From positions 1-64,000 of the forward strand of contig CAJQUW010016138.1 of the NCBI GenBank assembly GCA_907163375.1: a stretch of DNA of 64,000 nt, read 5' to 3'. Position 1 is the stretch's first letter. Every line of letters begins with the position of its first letter. This DNA comes from Prostheceraeus crozeri (taxonomy: Eukaryota; Platyhelminthes; Polycladida; Euryleptidae). The translations under genes and the position numbers were made by a program. The notes beneath the pieces were generated by a model. It was not told where the DNA came from. It saw nothing but the letters and a program-made list of their open reading frames with translations, and made no database searches. Of the stretch, positions 43,641 to 55,493 are shown one piece after another.

Positions 43641-44960
43641 TAGTAATACCAAATCATCAGCATATACTAATGACACTAATTTAATATTAATTACTTCAAC
43701 TGGATCAATGTTCTTCATTTTTACGTCAAATTTACAGAGCAAATCATTAATATAAAGGCAAAATAATATTGGTGATAAATTGTCTCCCTGTGGAATTCCA
43801 TCATTAAATCTAAATTCTCCGCTTTCTTTTCCATCAAATAATATTTTGCATTTTTATTGTTTATTATATTTTCTACTAAGGACAAATAGTCGCCTCTTGG
43901 TATAATGGCTCTTAGTTTGTTTATTAAATGAAATTTAGGAATTGAATCAAAAGCCTTTGAAAGATGAATGAAACATACGTAAAGGGGTTGCCTATTAACT
44001 TTGTGAATTTGAATAATTTCTCGGATCATCCAGATATTATGCATGGTTGAGTGTTCTTTTCGGAACCCAGTTTGAGATTCATGAAGTAATCCGTATTTAT
44101 CAATCCAAGTATGTAGTCTATCGTTCAATATCTTTGCTGTAACCTTCTCAACACATGATGATAAATTTAAACACCGATATGAATTCACATTGCTTTTATC
44201 TCCTTTCTTAAAGATAGAAGTTGTCCAGCTTAATTCCCACGGAGTGGTTCATGCAAGATGTTGAAAAGTACTTCCAGCACCTCAATTTGACTTGGATTGT
44301 TCTTAAACGCTTCGCATACAATTTTGCCTGGACCGCTGGATTTAGAATTTTTTGTTGATTTAACTGCCTTTTCAATTTCCATTAAAGTGCTTTTTTCATT
44401 TAAATGATTATCTTCGCTCTTTGTACATGTGTGAGGTACATGTTCGATAGCAACATTATAAGTTTTACGAAGATTTCTGGTATCACTAGAATAAGTTATT
44501 TGTATGTTCGGATCTATTTTGTTGCATATTTCTTTACATGCGTTAATCAAGTCATTATATATTTCTATCGAATTTGGCTTATCTTCATTTATTTTCTTTA
44601 TTAGTGCTGTACTTTTTGCTGCTAGAGTTTCTTGAAACTTGCATAAATCATAATTTATGGACATTTTGAACGGCTAGATAACCATCCATATTATCTCTAT
44701 ATTTGTCAGCATAAGTCTTAATCGATGATTTTATTTCTATATCAAATTCTATTTTTCAAGGTCTATGATCCGTACATGAAAATTATGGCACACGTCGGGG
44801 GAACTTAGTTGGGGCAAAATGCAAATTGTACGAGTTGCCTTTCTTGTTTTCGGGTTGACATTTTTAATTATCAAGTCAATTTGCGATCTGGATTGTTGCC
44901 CTTAGTCCAAAGATCATGTATACAAAAGCAACAGTGAATTTTCAAAATACTGCAGCGACA
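43641..44960 (-). pseudogene. LINE-B copy 2, reverse transcriptase part
   Basis: VSLVYADDLVLLSK near 43.66 kb, ESQTGFRKEHSTMHNIWMI and HLSKAFDSIPKFHL at 43.72-44.19 kb, and NSKSSGPGKIVCEAF near 44.33 kb, all close to the LINE-B sequence at 16.4-17.2 kb. A weaker endonuclease remnant continues to about 44960. It pairs with the C-terminal fragment at 40.33-40.74 kb; about 2.8 kb of other elements stands between. Confidence 0.65.
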
Positions 44961-45536
44961 GGATGACAAAGAAAGAAATCCTGTAAAACGTTCTGTACGT
45001 TCATCATTTTGAAATATCGCTCCTATTATCTATCAAGAGTATAATCAGACACATGCACAACTAGTCTGTACGTCACCGGTGTCGGACGTGTTTTCAGCAC
45101 GCTCTTAGCCTTGTGGTCTTTGTGTTTCTGTTGTAGGCTGTTAGGGATTGTTTTTCATTAATTTTGGTATCATTCATCTCCTTATCACATTCTATTCATT
45201 TCTGTGTCATCGGTATCCCGTCATTTAGTGGCTCCAAAGTTATCGCTGTATTTCAGTCTCTTCGATTACTCCATGATCTAATCACGTGATTCGTTGTTTA
45301 GTGATTACCATAGCTTAGTTTCATTGGCGTGCTTCTATCAACACGCAGCTGCAGTGTGCTTTGTCTCGTAATCTGGATTCATCTCTCTGTCCGATTTCTC
45401 TGCTGTTGAGAGTGCTGTAGCTTAGCGTATTGTGCCAAGTCAGATTTCTATGTAATTCTCTCTCCAGAATTGCATCCCTCTTCGATTTCTTTGCTGATCT
45501 CACGCGTTTATAGATATCAAATTTCTTCAAAAAGAC

Positions 45537-45610
45537 AGAGCGGCGCAGTAGTGTAGTGGTACCGTGTTAGACTTGCCAACCTCGTTCATCGAGTTCAAAT
45601 CCTGCTCTAA
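45537..45610 (+). ncRNA. tRNA-like Pol III unit
   Basis: TAGTGTAGTGG (45549-45559) resembles box A and AGTTCAAATCC (45592-45602) box B, 33 nt apart; AGAGCGG at 45537 can pair with CTGCTCT at 45602-45608, and a T run follows at 45611. T-stem and anticodon-stem pairing are poor, so it is a tRNA pseudogene or SINE head rather than a working tRNA. It lies in the LINE-C leader. Confidence 0.4.
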
Positions 45611-45959
45611 TTTTTTTTTCTTTCTTTTTGTTGTTTTGTGTGGTAGTTCACAGTCCTTCTATGATAATAGCATATAATTAGCTAGTGTTGAGCTCTTACA
45701 CTGTTTACTCTCTACCGTTCGTTTTTTGTATTGTGCCATCTATCCACCGCATAAGTGTGGGGCCGTTAGTGTGCATGTAGCTTGGCGTGTTGTTTTAGAA
45801 CCAGCGTATATTTTTCCCATCCATCCTACTTCGCTAATTCGGTAACTGCAGGGTCTGAGTGTGGGCTTAGCCTACTATTATACCTTCTTTGTTGTGACTG
45901 AAATCTCTGAGTGTGACTCCTTTCTTATTGTAGTTAATTCCTTTTTCCCTCTTCGCATA

Positions 45960-47198
45960 ATGCCTAGAACGGCTAAAGATTCCAAGAGTCAAGCTTCCTC
46001 TGATCTTCTCCCTGGTAGATCTACGTGTTGGTGTAATCAGCTTTCCAACTCAACAGAGATTGAGTGTTCCAACTGTCGATCTTGGATTCATTACCTCTGT
46101 CTGGGTCTTTCCTTCCGCCAGCTCTCCTATGTTATCAATGACGATCCTGGCCTTTATCTCTGTAAAATTTGTTGTCTCTCTCCAGAAGTTGACTCCATCA
46201 AGACCAAGTTACTGGACGGTTTCCCGTCTGATGAGCATGTGTATTGCTTTGACGAGGATTGGTTCACTGTTGCCAATTTAACTAATCCTCCTGTTTGCCA
46301 GACTCAGGATGTTTCTCACAGTTGTGTTAGTTCCAATGTTAAGGAAATTTCTCCCAGTTCAGACAGTCCTCCATTGCTTTCGAAATTTCAAGAATTGGAG
46401 AAAGCATTTTCGACTCTGACATTGAAGCTGGAATCCATGATAGCCATGATCTCTACTTCCCTCCACGAGAATACAGCTGATAAATCTCCCAGCATTCCTT
46501 GGCCTGCTCCTCTTCCCCCCGTTTCTTCCTCCCAGTTTTACACCGGTAATTTTCCTCCTCTCTCCTCAATAGATGTCCCTGTTGATCGCTCACCTGGTGC
46601 TTTTCAAGGTCCAGCTCTATCGAATCATGTATCGAATCCCACTCCGCCTATCTCAACTTCCCGGATGCCTGTCTTTCCCGTGAGACAGACCGGTTCGATC
46701 CCGTCCGTCCCTCCAGACTCTGGAATCTACATGCCAAATGAGCTCATCCTGACAAATTTTCCTGATGATAAGGATCTGTCTTTCGGTATATCTTCAATCA
46801 TTCAGTCTATTAGAAACAGTTCTCCTTCCTCGTCATGTCCTGAACCAACTGATGTTATCCGTATTGGCAAGCCGAAAGTCAATTCTCATAGACTGGTCAG
46901 GCTGATTTTTAAATCTGCTTTCGACGCGAAGCTTTTCAAATCAGCTTTCTCTTCCGCTTCTCCCCTTTTTTGTGATTCAAGCCAGGTTCGCATTCGATCA
47001 AGCCTTTCGCCTTCAGGACAAGCTCTCCGTCGGCACTGCTTCGAACTGAATAAACAAGCTTCCAAGAGCGACAATGGCTCTTCTTGTGAGAGTTTTAGTC
47101 TACGGGACTCCGGGGTTATTTGGCGCTTCGTTCGCAGAGATGATGGTAGCTGGCAAAGAGACTCCTCTTGGTTTGATCGTACCTATTCAAAAAACTGA
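45960..47198 (+). CDS. LINE-C ORF1 protein (PHD finger)
   Basis: Start at MPRTAKDSKSQASSD; the in-frame stretch before it is leader. The PHD-type finger at residues 18-72 (CWCNQLSNSTEIECSNC, WIHYLC, LYLCKICC) is followed by a helix (LSKFQELEKAFSTLTLKLES), a Pro/Ser-rich linker and an RRM-like C-terminal half (ELILTNFPDDKD, DVIRIGKPKVNSHRLVRLIF). This is the usual ORF1 form of CR1/L2-type LINEs. It ends in TCA AAA AAC TGA, a slippery heptamer before ORF2 in the -1 frame. Confidence 0.85.
   Translation: MPRTAKDSKSQASSDLLPGRSTCWCNQLSNSTEIECSNCRSWIHYLCLGLSFRQLSYVINDDPGLYLCKICCLSPEVDSIKTKLLDGFPSDEHVYCFDEDWFTVANLTNPPVCQTQDVSHSCVSSNVKEISPSSDSPPLLSKFQELEKAFSTLTLKLESMIAMISTSLHENTADKSPSIPWPAPLPPVSSSQFYTGNFPPLSSIDVPVDRSPGAFQGPALSNHVSNPTPPISTSRMPVFPVRQTGSIPSVPPDSGIYMPNELILTNFPDDKDLSFGISSIIQSIRNSSPSSSCPEPTDVIRIGKPKVNSHRLVRLIFKSAFDAKLFKSAFSSASPLFCDSSQVRIRSSLSPSGQALRRHCFELNKQASKSDNGSSCESFSLRDSGVIWRFVRRDDGSWQRDSSWFDRTYSKN
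47189..47195 (+). promoter_or_regulatory. Putative -1 frameshift heptamer A AAA AAC
   Basis: A AAA AAC spans the last two sense codons of ORF1, with TGA next (47196-47198). The -1 frame from there reads directly into ORF2 (LKSPNLALKFLNLNARS) without a stop, and ORF2 has no early in-frame ATG. AATGCT-CGC-AGCATT at 47234-47248 can form a small hairpin downstream, at a longer distance than usual. Confidence 0.5.
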
Positions 47199-49930
47199 AG
47201 AGCCCTAACCTTGCACTTAAGTTTCTTAACTTGAATGCTCGCAGCATTGTCAACAAGCTTCACATTTTTCATTCCTATATCTCTGACCTCCAAACAGATA
47301 TTATCTCTGTCACTGAAACTTGGGCAAATAAAAATTTTAATGATGCTTTATTTCAAATTTCAGGCTTTGAATTATTCAGATCTGATCGTCGCAGTGGTAG
47401 TCGCGGTGGTGGTGTTTGCCTTTACATTAAGGACTCCCTTCAGTCTTGTGTTTTGGATGTCGCTAACAGCTCGAACTTCAGTGATTGTGTTTGGGCTGAA
47501 GTTTATCTTCAGAATAAATCTTCCATTCTTGTAGGTGTGGTTTATCGTCCTCCTAATTCATCAGTAGCTAATGACAGTGTCCTATTCAAGCTCTTCCATG
47601 AAGCCTCCTCCCTTCCCCATCAGTTTAAGCTAATAAGTGGCGATTTTAATTTCCCCCACATTGACTGGGAGACACTTTCTTCCAACAAAGACTCTGAAGA
47701 TTTTCTTGATTGCACTGTTGAGTCAGGGTTCTACCAAACTGTCTTTGAACCTACACGCGAAGAGCATATATTGGATTTATTATTCTGCTCCACTCCTGCT
47801 CTTGTTACCCGCGTTGATGTAATTGAACCTCTAGCCTCTTCAGATCACAATATGGTCTTGGCTGAACTGGCTTTTTCTGCTGAAAGAAAACCAATTTCTT
47901 CCAAGTCGACTCCTCGTTATAATTTTAAGCAGGCTGATTGGGACTTGTACCGTTCCATTCTCGCTTCCAATAACTGGGAAAGTTGCTTCCAGCACAAAGA
48001 TGTGAATGAGATATGGGCTTCTTTTCAATCCGCTATTCACGGTGCTTTATCGTCAGCAGTTCCAACCATGAATTATCTTCGAAGTAACAGACCTCCTTGG
48101 GATTCTCCAGAAATTCGTTCTTTAAAACTACAGCGCAGAAGGGCGGAACGTATCTTCCTTGACACCAGATCTGATGAGGCTAGACGTTTGCGCAATCATA
48201 CATCTAACCTCTTGAAACAAGCAATCCGCAGATCTATTTACAATTTTGAATCATCTTTGGCTAACACTGACAATCCTAAGCGATTCTGGAACTATGTAAA
48301 ATCTAAACAAAAGGTTCGATCCACCGTTGGTCCGCTTGTCGACCCGTCCACTGACCGAGTAGTGTATGATCCCCTACACTCAGCTACTATTCTTGGTGAT
48401 TCCTACAAATCTGCTTTCACCTCTGAGTCTCTTCCCATACCTGCCGTTCATGCACAAACTGATCATTGCCTCGCTGATGTAGTCTTCACACCTGATAGAA
48501 TTCGCTTCCACCTATCACATAAGAAGAATTTCTCCTCCCCTGGCCCTGATGGCATTCAATATATCTGCTACAAACAAGGTGCTTTTGTTCTGCTTCCACT
48601 TCTTGCTCGCCTTTTCCAGATCTTTTTTGAGCTGGGGAATATCCCGCTAGTCTGGAAGCACGCTCTGGTTACTCCTATACATAAGAAAGGTTGTCGCAAG
48701 AAGGCAGAGAATTACCGTCCGGTCAGCCTGACTTGTACTGCCTCCAAATTGATGGAGTCGATTGTTCGCGATCACCTGTGGCAGTTCTGGAACCAATATG
48801 ACATAATCAAGCGCTCTCAATTTGGTTTTCGATCCAATTCAGTGGGCTGAATCATCTATCTCGATTTTGAAAAAGCGTTCAATTCAGTCCCTCACTTTCG
48901 TCTCCTCTCGAAATTGACTTCCTTGGGCATTGGAGGGAGACTTCTATGTTTTCTGAAAGCTTTTCTTGAGGATAGAACTGAGAGTGTTGTCGTGGATGGT
49001 GTGCATTCTTCCCCCTACAGCATGATTTCTGGTGTCGTCCAGGGATCCGTTTTAGGCCCAGATCTGTTTGTCGCCTTTATTAATGACATTGATGACACCT
49101 TGACAAACTCTTCTTTATTGAAATATGCTGATGATGTAAAATTGTACTCCGAAATCAAGCGCACTGATCCCCTGAAAGCCAAAGAACTTTTGCAAGCTGA
49201 CCTCAACGCTGTAACCACTTGGTCGAAGAAATGGCAGCCATCGCTCAATCCCCAAAAGTGCTCCATTCTACACTTTGGATTTCGCAATCCTGCCTCGGAC
49301 TACCGTCTGGATGGAAGTTTCCTGAATAATTCCAAGTGTGTCAAAGACCTTGGAGTTCTGATTTCAAAAGACCTAAAATTCTCTCGGCACATTCTGACCT
49401 GTGTTCAGAAAGCGAATCGCATTGTATCTGCCATCCTCAGGACATTCGTCTCTCGGGACGCCGATCTGCTTATTCGTCTCTTCAAGACACTGGTCCGCCC
49501 TCACCTCGAATATGCCATCCCAGTCTGGAATCCATCCCTGAATAAAGACATTCTGGCTATCGAACGTGTACAACGTCGATTCACCAAAAGCATCCGTGGT
49601 CTATCCTCGTTGCCCTACGAAGAAAGACTGAGAGCTCTGAAACTCCCAACACTACAATGTCGTCGTCGGATTATGGACCTTACAACCGTGTTGAAAATAT
49701 GTAACCACCTTACTCGAAGTGATCCTAATTCCTTCTTCACCTTTAGTGTTTCCCGAACCCGTGGACATAACTACAAAATTTTCCGCCACCCAACAAATCC
49801 GAATTGTCGCCTATCCTCCTTTTCCCACCGCATTATAGATGACTGGAACCGCCTCCCCGACGATATTGTGAACAGTGAAACGGTGAAACAGTTTAAACGA
49901 AAGCTTTTTATGTTTTATTGTAACTTCTAA
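47196..49930 (+). pseudogene. LINE-C ORF2 (endonuclease and reverse transcriptase), one stop
   Basis: APE endonuclease motifs: NLNARSIVNKL, SVTETWANKN, SGDFNFPHIDW and SSDHNMVLAEL. Reverse transcriptase motifs: TPIHKKGCRKKAENYRPVSL, SQFGFRSNS, IYLDFEKAFNSVPH, GVVQGSVLGPDLF and LKYADDVKLYS, followed by the C-terminal region with LVRPHLEYAIPVWNP and DDWNRLPDDIV. All in one frame apart from TGA at 48848-48850. At that stop, some 20-30 residues normally found between the FGFR and DFEKAF blocks are missing, so a small deletion lies there. Confidence 0.85.
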
Positions 49931-50802
49931 TTGTTCCCTCCTGAATGTATTTCCTGTGTTGCCTTGGTGCTCCTTGCACTTATTGGTGTACTAAATAAAT
50001 AAATAAACTTGCAGTGTCGATTTACAGAGCATGCATTGCTCCAGCTTGAAATCAGAGGCCAAGAAATCTCAGAGTATTCATTTTACTTAAAAGGGTTCCC
50101 CTGTTCACTAAATTTGAACAGTTTTCAAAACCTTTGCATGCTTTCGAATATGAGCTTCCAAAATATCATCACACTATATATCATAAGTCATTTAGTGATT
50201 AATTGAAAGGATCCAGCGACATTTCATTTATCTGAGAAATGACTGTCGGTAAAAAAGCTTTCAACGTGTTTATTCCAGAAAGCGCTAGGTATCTTAACCG
50301 CTAGAAGGAGGAATTATCCAGAAATTAGAATTTTTATCTTTGAATTCTTGAGATATTCTTACAACCAGTACAGCAACCATTTTCAATTATGACTCTGAAC
50401 CAATTTTTGATTCGTATTCCAGCATCGAAAAATCGGATGATAGTTGTCAATGACTGCTGCAGATAGACACAGTATATTAATCCATTGAATAGTAGGCTAA
50501 TTCACATGAAACAACAACACCATCTCTTGATGAAAATCCTGGAATTTGCTTTCAACAACTTACACAACCAACTGGGCAAATAGTTTCACTATGATACCAT
50601 GTTTTAGATGAAGCAGATCTACAAACCATAGCTTTTTCCATGTGCCATCATTGTACATAGGCAAGATATCAAACTTCCATTCTAGTGTGCTATTATCCAC
50701 TTCTATGTTGTCGAGTGATACTGGAGATATCCTTCATGTGTATGCCAGCGTGTGTTGTGTGTATTGTTTTGACTAACTGCGTGCACCACGTCAGAGACTA
50801 TT

Positions 50803-51529
50803 TAGTCCGGCAGCCAGAGCGAGTTTCTGCAGGGAACGAGGCCGAAAGTGAGACTTTCACAGAATGATGTGCACCCTATGCCTACTACGAATCGGCACGT
50901 CTGCCGAGTTCTAGTGAGTTCCTCTTCTTGTCAGACAGAATCAAAGAAAAACACATGCAGATCCAATGGGACGCAGATTGCAGTTTTTGACTAAAACGAA
51001 TTTTTGTATGTTTTCTCTGATTAAACGAAAAGTACCAAGCCCAGAGTCATAATTTTTGGCGTGAAATGTCTTCAGGTCATTTCCTTTCAGTTTCATGCTC
51101 CCCTGTCTATAAAGCTAATCACATTTAGATTTGGCGAGCCTCTTACTGTCGGAAAACACAGACGTTTTGAGCAACTTTATCCACATTCAACCAAATTCTC
51201 ACATACATTGCCGATAAGATGCATGATAATAGCTCATGCACATCATAGGAAATGACCTGAAGACATTTCATGCCAAAAATTATGACTCTGGGCTTAGTAC
51301 TTTTCGTTTAATCAGAGAAAACATACAAAAATTCGTTTTAGTCAAAAACTGCAATCTGCGTCCCATTGGATTTACATGTGTTTTTCTTTGATTCTGTCTG
51401 ACAAGAAGAGGAACTCACTAGAACTCGGCAGACGTGCCGATTCGTAGTAGGCATAGGGTGCACATCATTCTGTGAAAGTCTCACTTTCGGCCTCGTTCCC
51501 TGCAGAAACTCGCTCTGGCTGCCGGACTA
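50803..51529. mobile_element. Foldback MITE with ~290-bp arms
   Basis: TAGTCCGGCAGCCAGAGCGAGTTTCTGCAGG opens the left arm and its complement closes the right; the arms stay nearly identical for about 290 bp, meeting at a 150-bp centre (51090-51245). No coding capacity. A related pair of arms flanks the RTE remnant at 55494-57533. 49999-50802 shows nothing recognisable. Confidence 0.85.
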
Positions 51530-51806
51530 ATTGGTGTTGATCGGTCGTTGATGACACAGAAAATACGATCGTTCATTCATGAAAGGCGACTGCTTTGCAG
51601 CGATTCACAAATCAGCCATGAAATACATTGAATGTAAGACAGCTGGTATTTGCGAGAATCTCTGCGTTCAGAGACAACAGGTTGCGCTCAACGCGCAACA
51701 ACGCGCTCAACGCGTCAGTCGGCACGTTGCCAGCTATGCCCTACCAAGGTAATCAAGTGTTCTGGAGGCTCTACAAAAGGTATACCATATACTCGTACAT
51801 ACATCA

Positions 51807-51962
51807 ATTCGTGTCCCACCAACCAGTGTTGAAAGAGAAAGAGCTTTCAGTGTTGCAGGTGCGTTCTGCACTAAAGCAAGAAATAGACTTTGTGACGAAA
51901 GTCTGAATGAATATATTGTGCTTACTGAAATGGTTCTTCAGTCAAGATTTTCTCAAATGTGA
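51807..51962 (+). pseudogene. hAT transposase C-terminal (hATC) fragment
   Basis: In a frame offset from the longer ORF here, VPPTSVERERAFSVAG followed by ARNRLCDESLNEYIVL ends at TGA 51960-51962. P-x-S-x-E-R-x-F-S and R-N-R-L are the hATC dimerisation motif. The rest of the transposase is not visible upstream. 51963-52503 shows nothing else. Confidence 0.65.
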
Positions 51963-52503
51963 CTGATAAGGCGTCACTTGGATTGTCTCTTTTTTAATGA
52001 AAGCTGAATCGAATCATGTGGAATATGATTGCTTTTATTAATAGTATAATTAGAAATCTCTGAACCTTTTAATTAATTCGACTTTTCTATCTTAAAGCCA
52101 GCTATACTTAAACACAATTATCAAGATGCAATTATTTTTTCTCTATGTGCTAGTTATATTTTGTTGCATTACACATCTTAGAATATTTGTATTTTGACAG
52201 CATATCCAATTTAAATATTGTTTAGCATTGTTGTAAAAAGGAGGTTAATAAAACAACCACAGAAAATTGGGAAAACACAAATTTCTCCATCACTGGATAA
52301 TTACAGGATCAATCCTGGGTTTAGGATAGATCGGGATTCCAATCCCGGAGTTGACATACCTATTCCCTGGTTGTAGTTGGAGACGCTCCGCTCCATTTCT
52401 CTGACCGAGCTGTTCTGAAAGTCCTCCAGTTCGCTGCACTCGTCCGTTGGAGGCGCTTCACTCCATTTGATCACATTTGAAAAGCTTTCAAGAATTTTAA
52501 TTC

Positions 52504-53122
52504 CCGTTTTTTCTCGAATATAGCCCGCGGTTTATATGATTCTTTTGAAACTTGAGTGGAGTTGATTTAATTCCATTTTTGGTGATTGAATAATAAACAT
52601 TGTGCACATTGATGATGAGGTAGGAAACGAAAATGATGAAATCTGAGAGAATGATAATTATAAGTGACGACGAACTCGAGACGCAGAACCAGAAGCTTAT
52701 TTTGAGTGACGACACATTGATTACTTTGTTTTATTAATTATTTTACATCGATTTTGATAAATATCACTTGAGCGATTATTGTTTCTATCATTTTGATAAG
52801 AGGTGTAAACCATGCTAAAGGCAACAATTGATGTACATGTATATTCCTCAAACAAGCAGTTATATCCAATGATTTTTGAAGAGAGGATCGGGGCTATCTA
52901 GAAATTAAGATCTTATCAGGCCAACTGTTAAACAAAAATGATTACCGAGAACCATTGTCAGAGAACATAATACATGTACGTCTGACTTGGGCTATATGTA
53001 GTCACACTGCAATGGATATGGTTTTGCAATAAAACTCGAAAACGTCATCATTGATAAATTCATGTGTGGGTTTTATATAGGCGGATTGTTATCGAGGGTG
53101 GGTTATATTCGAGAAAATACGG
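52504..53122. mobile_element. Putative 619-bp MITE with CCGTATTTTCTCGAATATA ends
   Basis: Left CCGTTTTTTCTCGAATATAGCCC (from 52504) is matched by the reverse complement of the right end, CCGTATTTTCTCGAATATAACCC (to 53122). No coding region. The target duplication is not clear. 53123-53919 has no feature I recognise. Confidence 0.5.
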
Positions 53123-53986
53123 TAGGTTCATGCTATTATATTCAAGCAGGTGGTCAATTTTCATGATCGCCTTGATATTACCGAAATCACTGCATTTACT
53201 ATATAAGGTTAAATAACAATCTGTCCGGTCATAAATCCGACCGGACAAATACCAATGTGCCCGGTCATCCACCAATATCATGAAAGAGAAAAGACGCAAA
53301 CGAAGAGTTAGCCAGAAGCTTGTCCATGGAATGCATTATTACTCGATTGGCACGACCTGTGGGTTTGCATGCTTAGGTCACCTCCCTCACGTAGCAATTT
53401 AGTGGTCGACTGAGCGCAAAGTCTAGAAGTCACAGCAGAATGTGAAGTCAGAGAAAGGGCAACAAGATGTCAGGGATGGAGCGATGCAGGAAAACTGTCA
53501 AGAAGCTTCAATATTGCAAGGGGGAAATATTTTGTAATTCGTGGCGACCATGGGATCACAATATCTGTGGAAAATGTGCTAAAATAAATTTAATTGAAAA
53601 TAAATTTTAATTGAGTTGCATTGTTATCTCTTGATGCATCATGTAAACAGATTAAATAGGGCTTGCTTGTGATTACAATGACAACAAAGAATGTTTAATC
53701 AAAATCCATAGTGAAAGACACAGATAAATAGCGAAGATCATAGCATTTATATAGCTGACAAATCTATCGCACCTTAGGTCTAAGTCACGACAGATGTTTA
53801 TAATCCGAAGGTAAAATGCCAGATTTCCCAGATCAGCGAATCACTGACATTCTTAATTTCAAGGAATTTCAATTAAACGATTTTAAGCGCTCATCTCATA
53901 TAATCCTTAACCGGGCGCTAGTTCAGATATAAAAAGAGCACCCATGATCTCCTATTTGCATAGTACTAGTTCAGATGTGAAGAGGA

Positions 53987-53994
53987 GTCCATGT
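53987..53994. repeat. hAT-MITE left target-site duplication GTCCATGT
   Basis: Repeated exactly at 54717-54724. Confidence 0.85.
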
Positions 53995-54716
53995 CAAAGA
54001 TCGCCAATGATGAAATGATATCATTTTATTCTGAGGAAATTTCAATTTTGAAAAATGATATAAAAATGATATCATCAAAAATTTTTGTTCCATCATATTT
54101 TCTAATCATAGTTTCTTCGCATTTTGTATTGAAGAAAAATTAGTCTATTTCGTTTGTTCCACCCATGTCCTTCCGCACCGGTTGATTCATGTAGCGAAAA
54201 GCAACAGGCTGTTGTCTGTCAGTCTGTCTATTACACAAATTGTCAAACAGCTCATTAATAACACTGTCTTGATGTTTTTAAAGTCTTGACTGTAATCTAA
54301 ATATTTTTAGCCTTTTTCGTACTTTAGATACTGTTGGCCTAACCAACTGCATATTGCAGGCATATTTGTAATTCGAGTATATAAAGCTTAAATCAAAACT
54401 TGAAATGTCTAATGTATAGGCCATAGGCCCTACATAACTTATGATATACAAGAAGCTTTGTATGACTAAACTGCTTTCTTTGGTCTTCCATTATTTGTAA
54501 GATATCGATGCTGCATGCAATCTAATTTCAATTTCATTGTTAAGAGCAGTAAAAGTAGCATGGTAGCAGTGTAAATCGAAAAATTCGTATCACTAGATCT
54601 ATTTACAGTGTAGACCTACGTATATTTCACAAAAATGGTATATTTTTATGATAAAAGATAAAATGATATCATTTTATGTCATTTTAAAAATAAAATGATA
54701 TCATTGCCGATCATAG
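53995..54716. mobile_element. hAT-type MITE, 722 bp
   Basis: Ends CAAAGATCGCCAATGAT and, inverted, CTATGATCGGCAATGAT, next to several copies of AAATGATATCATTTTA. An exact 8-bp duplication marks it as hAT-type. No coding capacity. Confidence 0.85.
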
Positions 54717-54724
54717 GTCCATGT
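54717..54724. repeat. hAT-MITE right target-site duplication GTCCATGT
   Basis: Copy of 53987-53994. Confidence 0.85.
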
Positions 54725-54764
54725 CCTATGACATTTTTCTAATGTCAGTTCTGATATAAAGAGG

Positions 54765-55082
54765 ATGCCATCAATAGTCATTCCCACTGTTAGTTCTGAA
54801 GTGAGCAGGGCACTCTCTTCATTCGTTAGTGGTGCCACCAGCTTCGTCAAGCCATCAAAGTTTGACATCGGACGACTGCCATCTTCGGCTCTCATAGATG
54901 CATCGGAAGGTTGTCAGGATGATCTAAATTTTCGAGGAATGGTTGCACACTGGAATAAGGGTGAAATTATTCATAATCTGCGAGGATTGAATGAACATTT
55001 TCAAGGGGGAGAGAAGGAACCCCTACCACATGTCATCGGCGACAAAGTCTATATTCTACAAGACTACAGCCTTCCCCTTTGA
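54765..55082 (+). pseudogene. C-terminal part of a repeat protein, possible host exon
   Basis: 105 residues: MPSIVIPTVSSEVSRALSSF is the tail of the 16-residue repeat, then a non-repeat domain (FDIGRLPSSALIDASEGCQD, FRGMVAHWNKGEIIHNLRG, LPHVIGDKVYILQDYS) to TGA. Not recognised. The upstream repeat units (from 53920) belong to the same frame apart from the MITE and one frameshift. It is the only stretch here with coding signs unlike a transposon protein; it may be a host gene fragment. 55083-55493 holds nothing seen. Confidence 0.4.
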
Positions 55083-55493
55083 AAATACTGCCTACGTCCC
55101 TGGTTGCAGATAAACAAGCAGACTGTCCTGATCACAAAATGATATTCCAGAATTTATTTTAGGTACAACACGATTTATTTAGTAAAGACGTGAACATAGT
55201 CGAAAATTGTGAATTGAGATAGTCAATTCTTATTTCTTTATCAATTCGACTTCTTACTTCAATTGTATTCCGACAAGTGCAGACGGCATCTATATCACTT
55301 ACGTACGTGCAAGATGTGTTTCGATCATTCTAGCTGATTTCTTAAGTTTCATTTTTCATTTAGTTTCAAATTTCATAGAATGGACAATTGCTGTTTGTGG
55401 GCTGTAATTTGAACTGCTCGGTCAGACGCCATTCTATGTAAATATTGCTAGATCTTAAGAAGAATCAAATTGCTGAAACCGTGTTGCATCTAA

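Larger units (their letters stand above)
45050..49998 (+). mobile_element. LINE-C, CR1/L2-like non-LTR retrotransposon
   Basis: Nearly full LINE: a probable 5' leader (about 45.05-45.96 kb), ORF1 with PHD finger, ORF2 with endonuclease and reverse transcriptase, and a 3' end in AAATAAATAAATAAA at about 49983-49998. ORF2 has one in-frame stop at 48848 and otherwise stays open to 49930. The youngest-looking LINE of the window. Confidence 0.82.
53920..54810 (+). repeat. 48-bp coding-type tandem repeat, split by an hAT MITE
   Basis: AGTTC(A/T)GATATAAA-type unit starts at 53920, 53968, 54747 and 54792. With the MITE and one target copy removed the spacing is 48, 49 and 45 bp. Translation gives SSDIKRAP, SSDVKRSP, SSDIKRMP and SSEVSRAL, i.e. 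a 16-residue repeat with one single-base frameshift at the third border. Confidence 0.65.

Noticed and set aside
45537-45610. A functional tRNA gene
   Set aside because: Anticodon and T-stem pairing are poor even though box A and box B are good.
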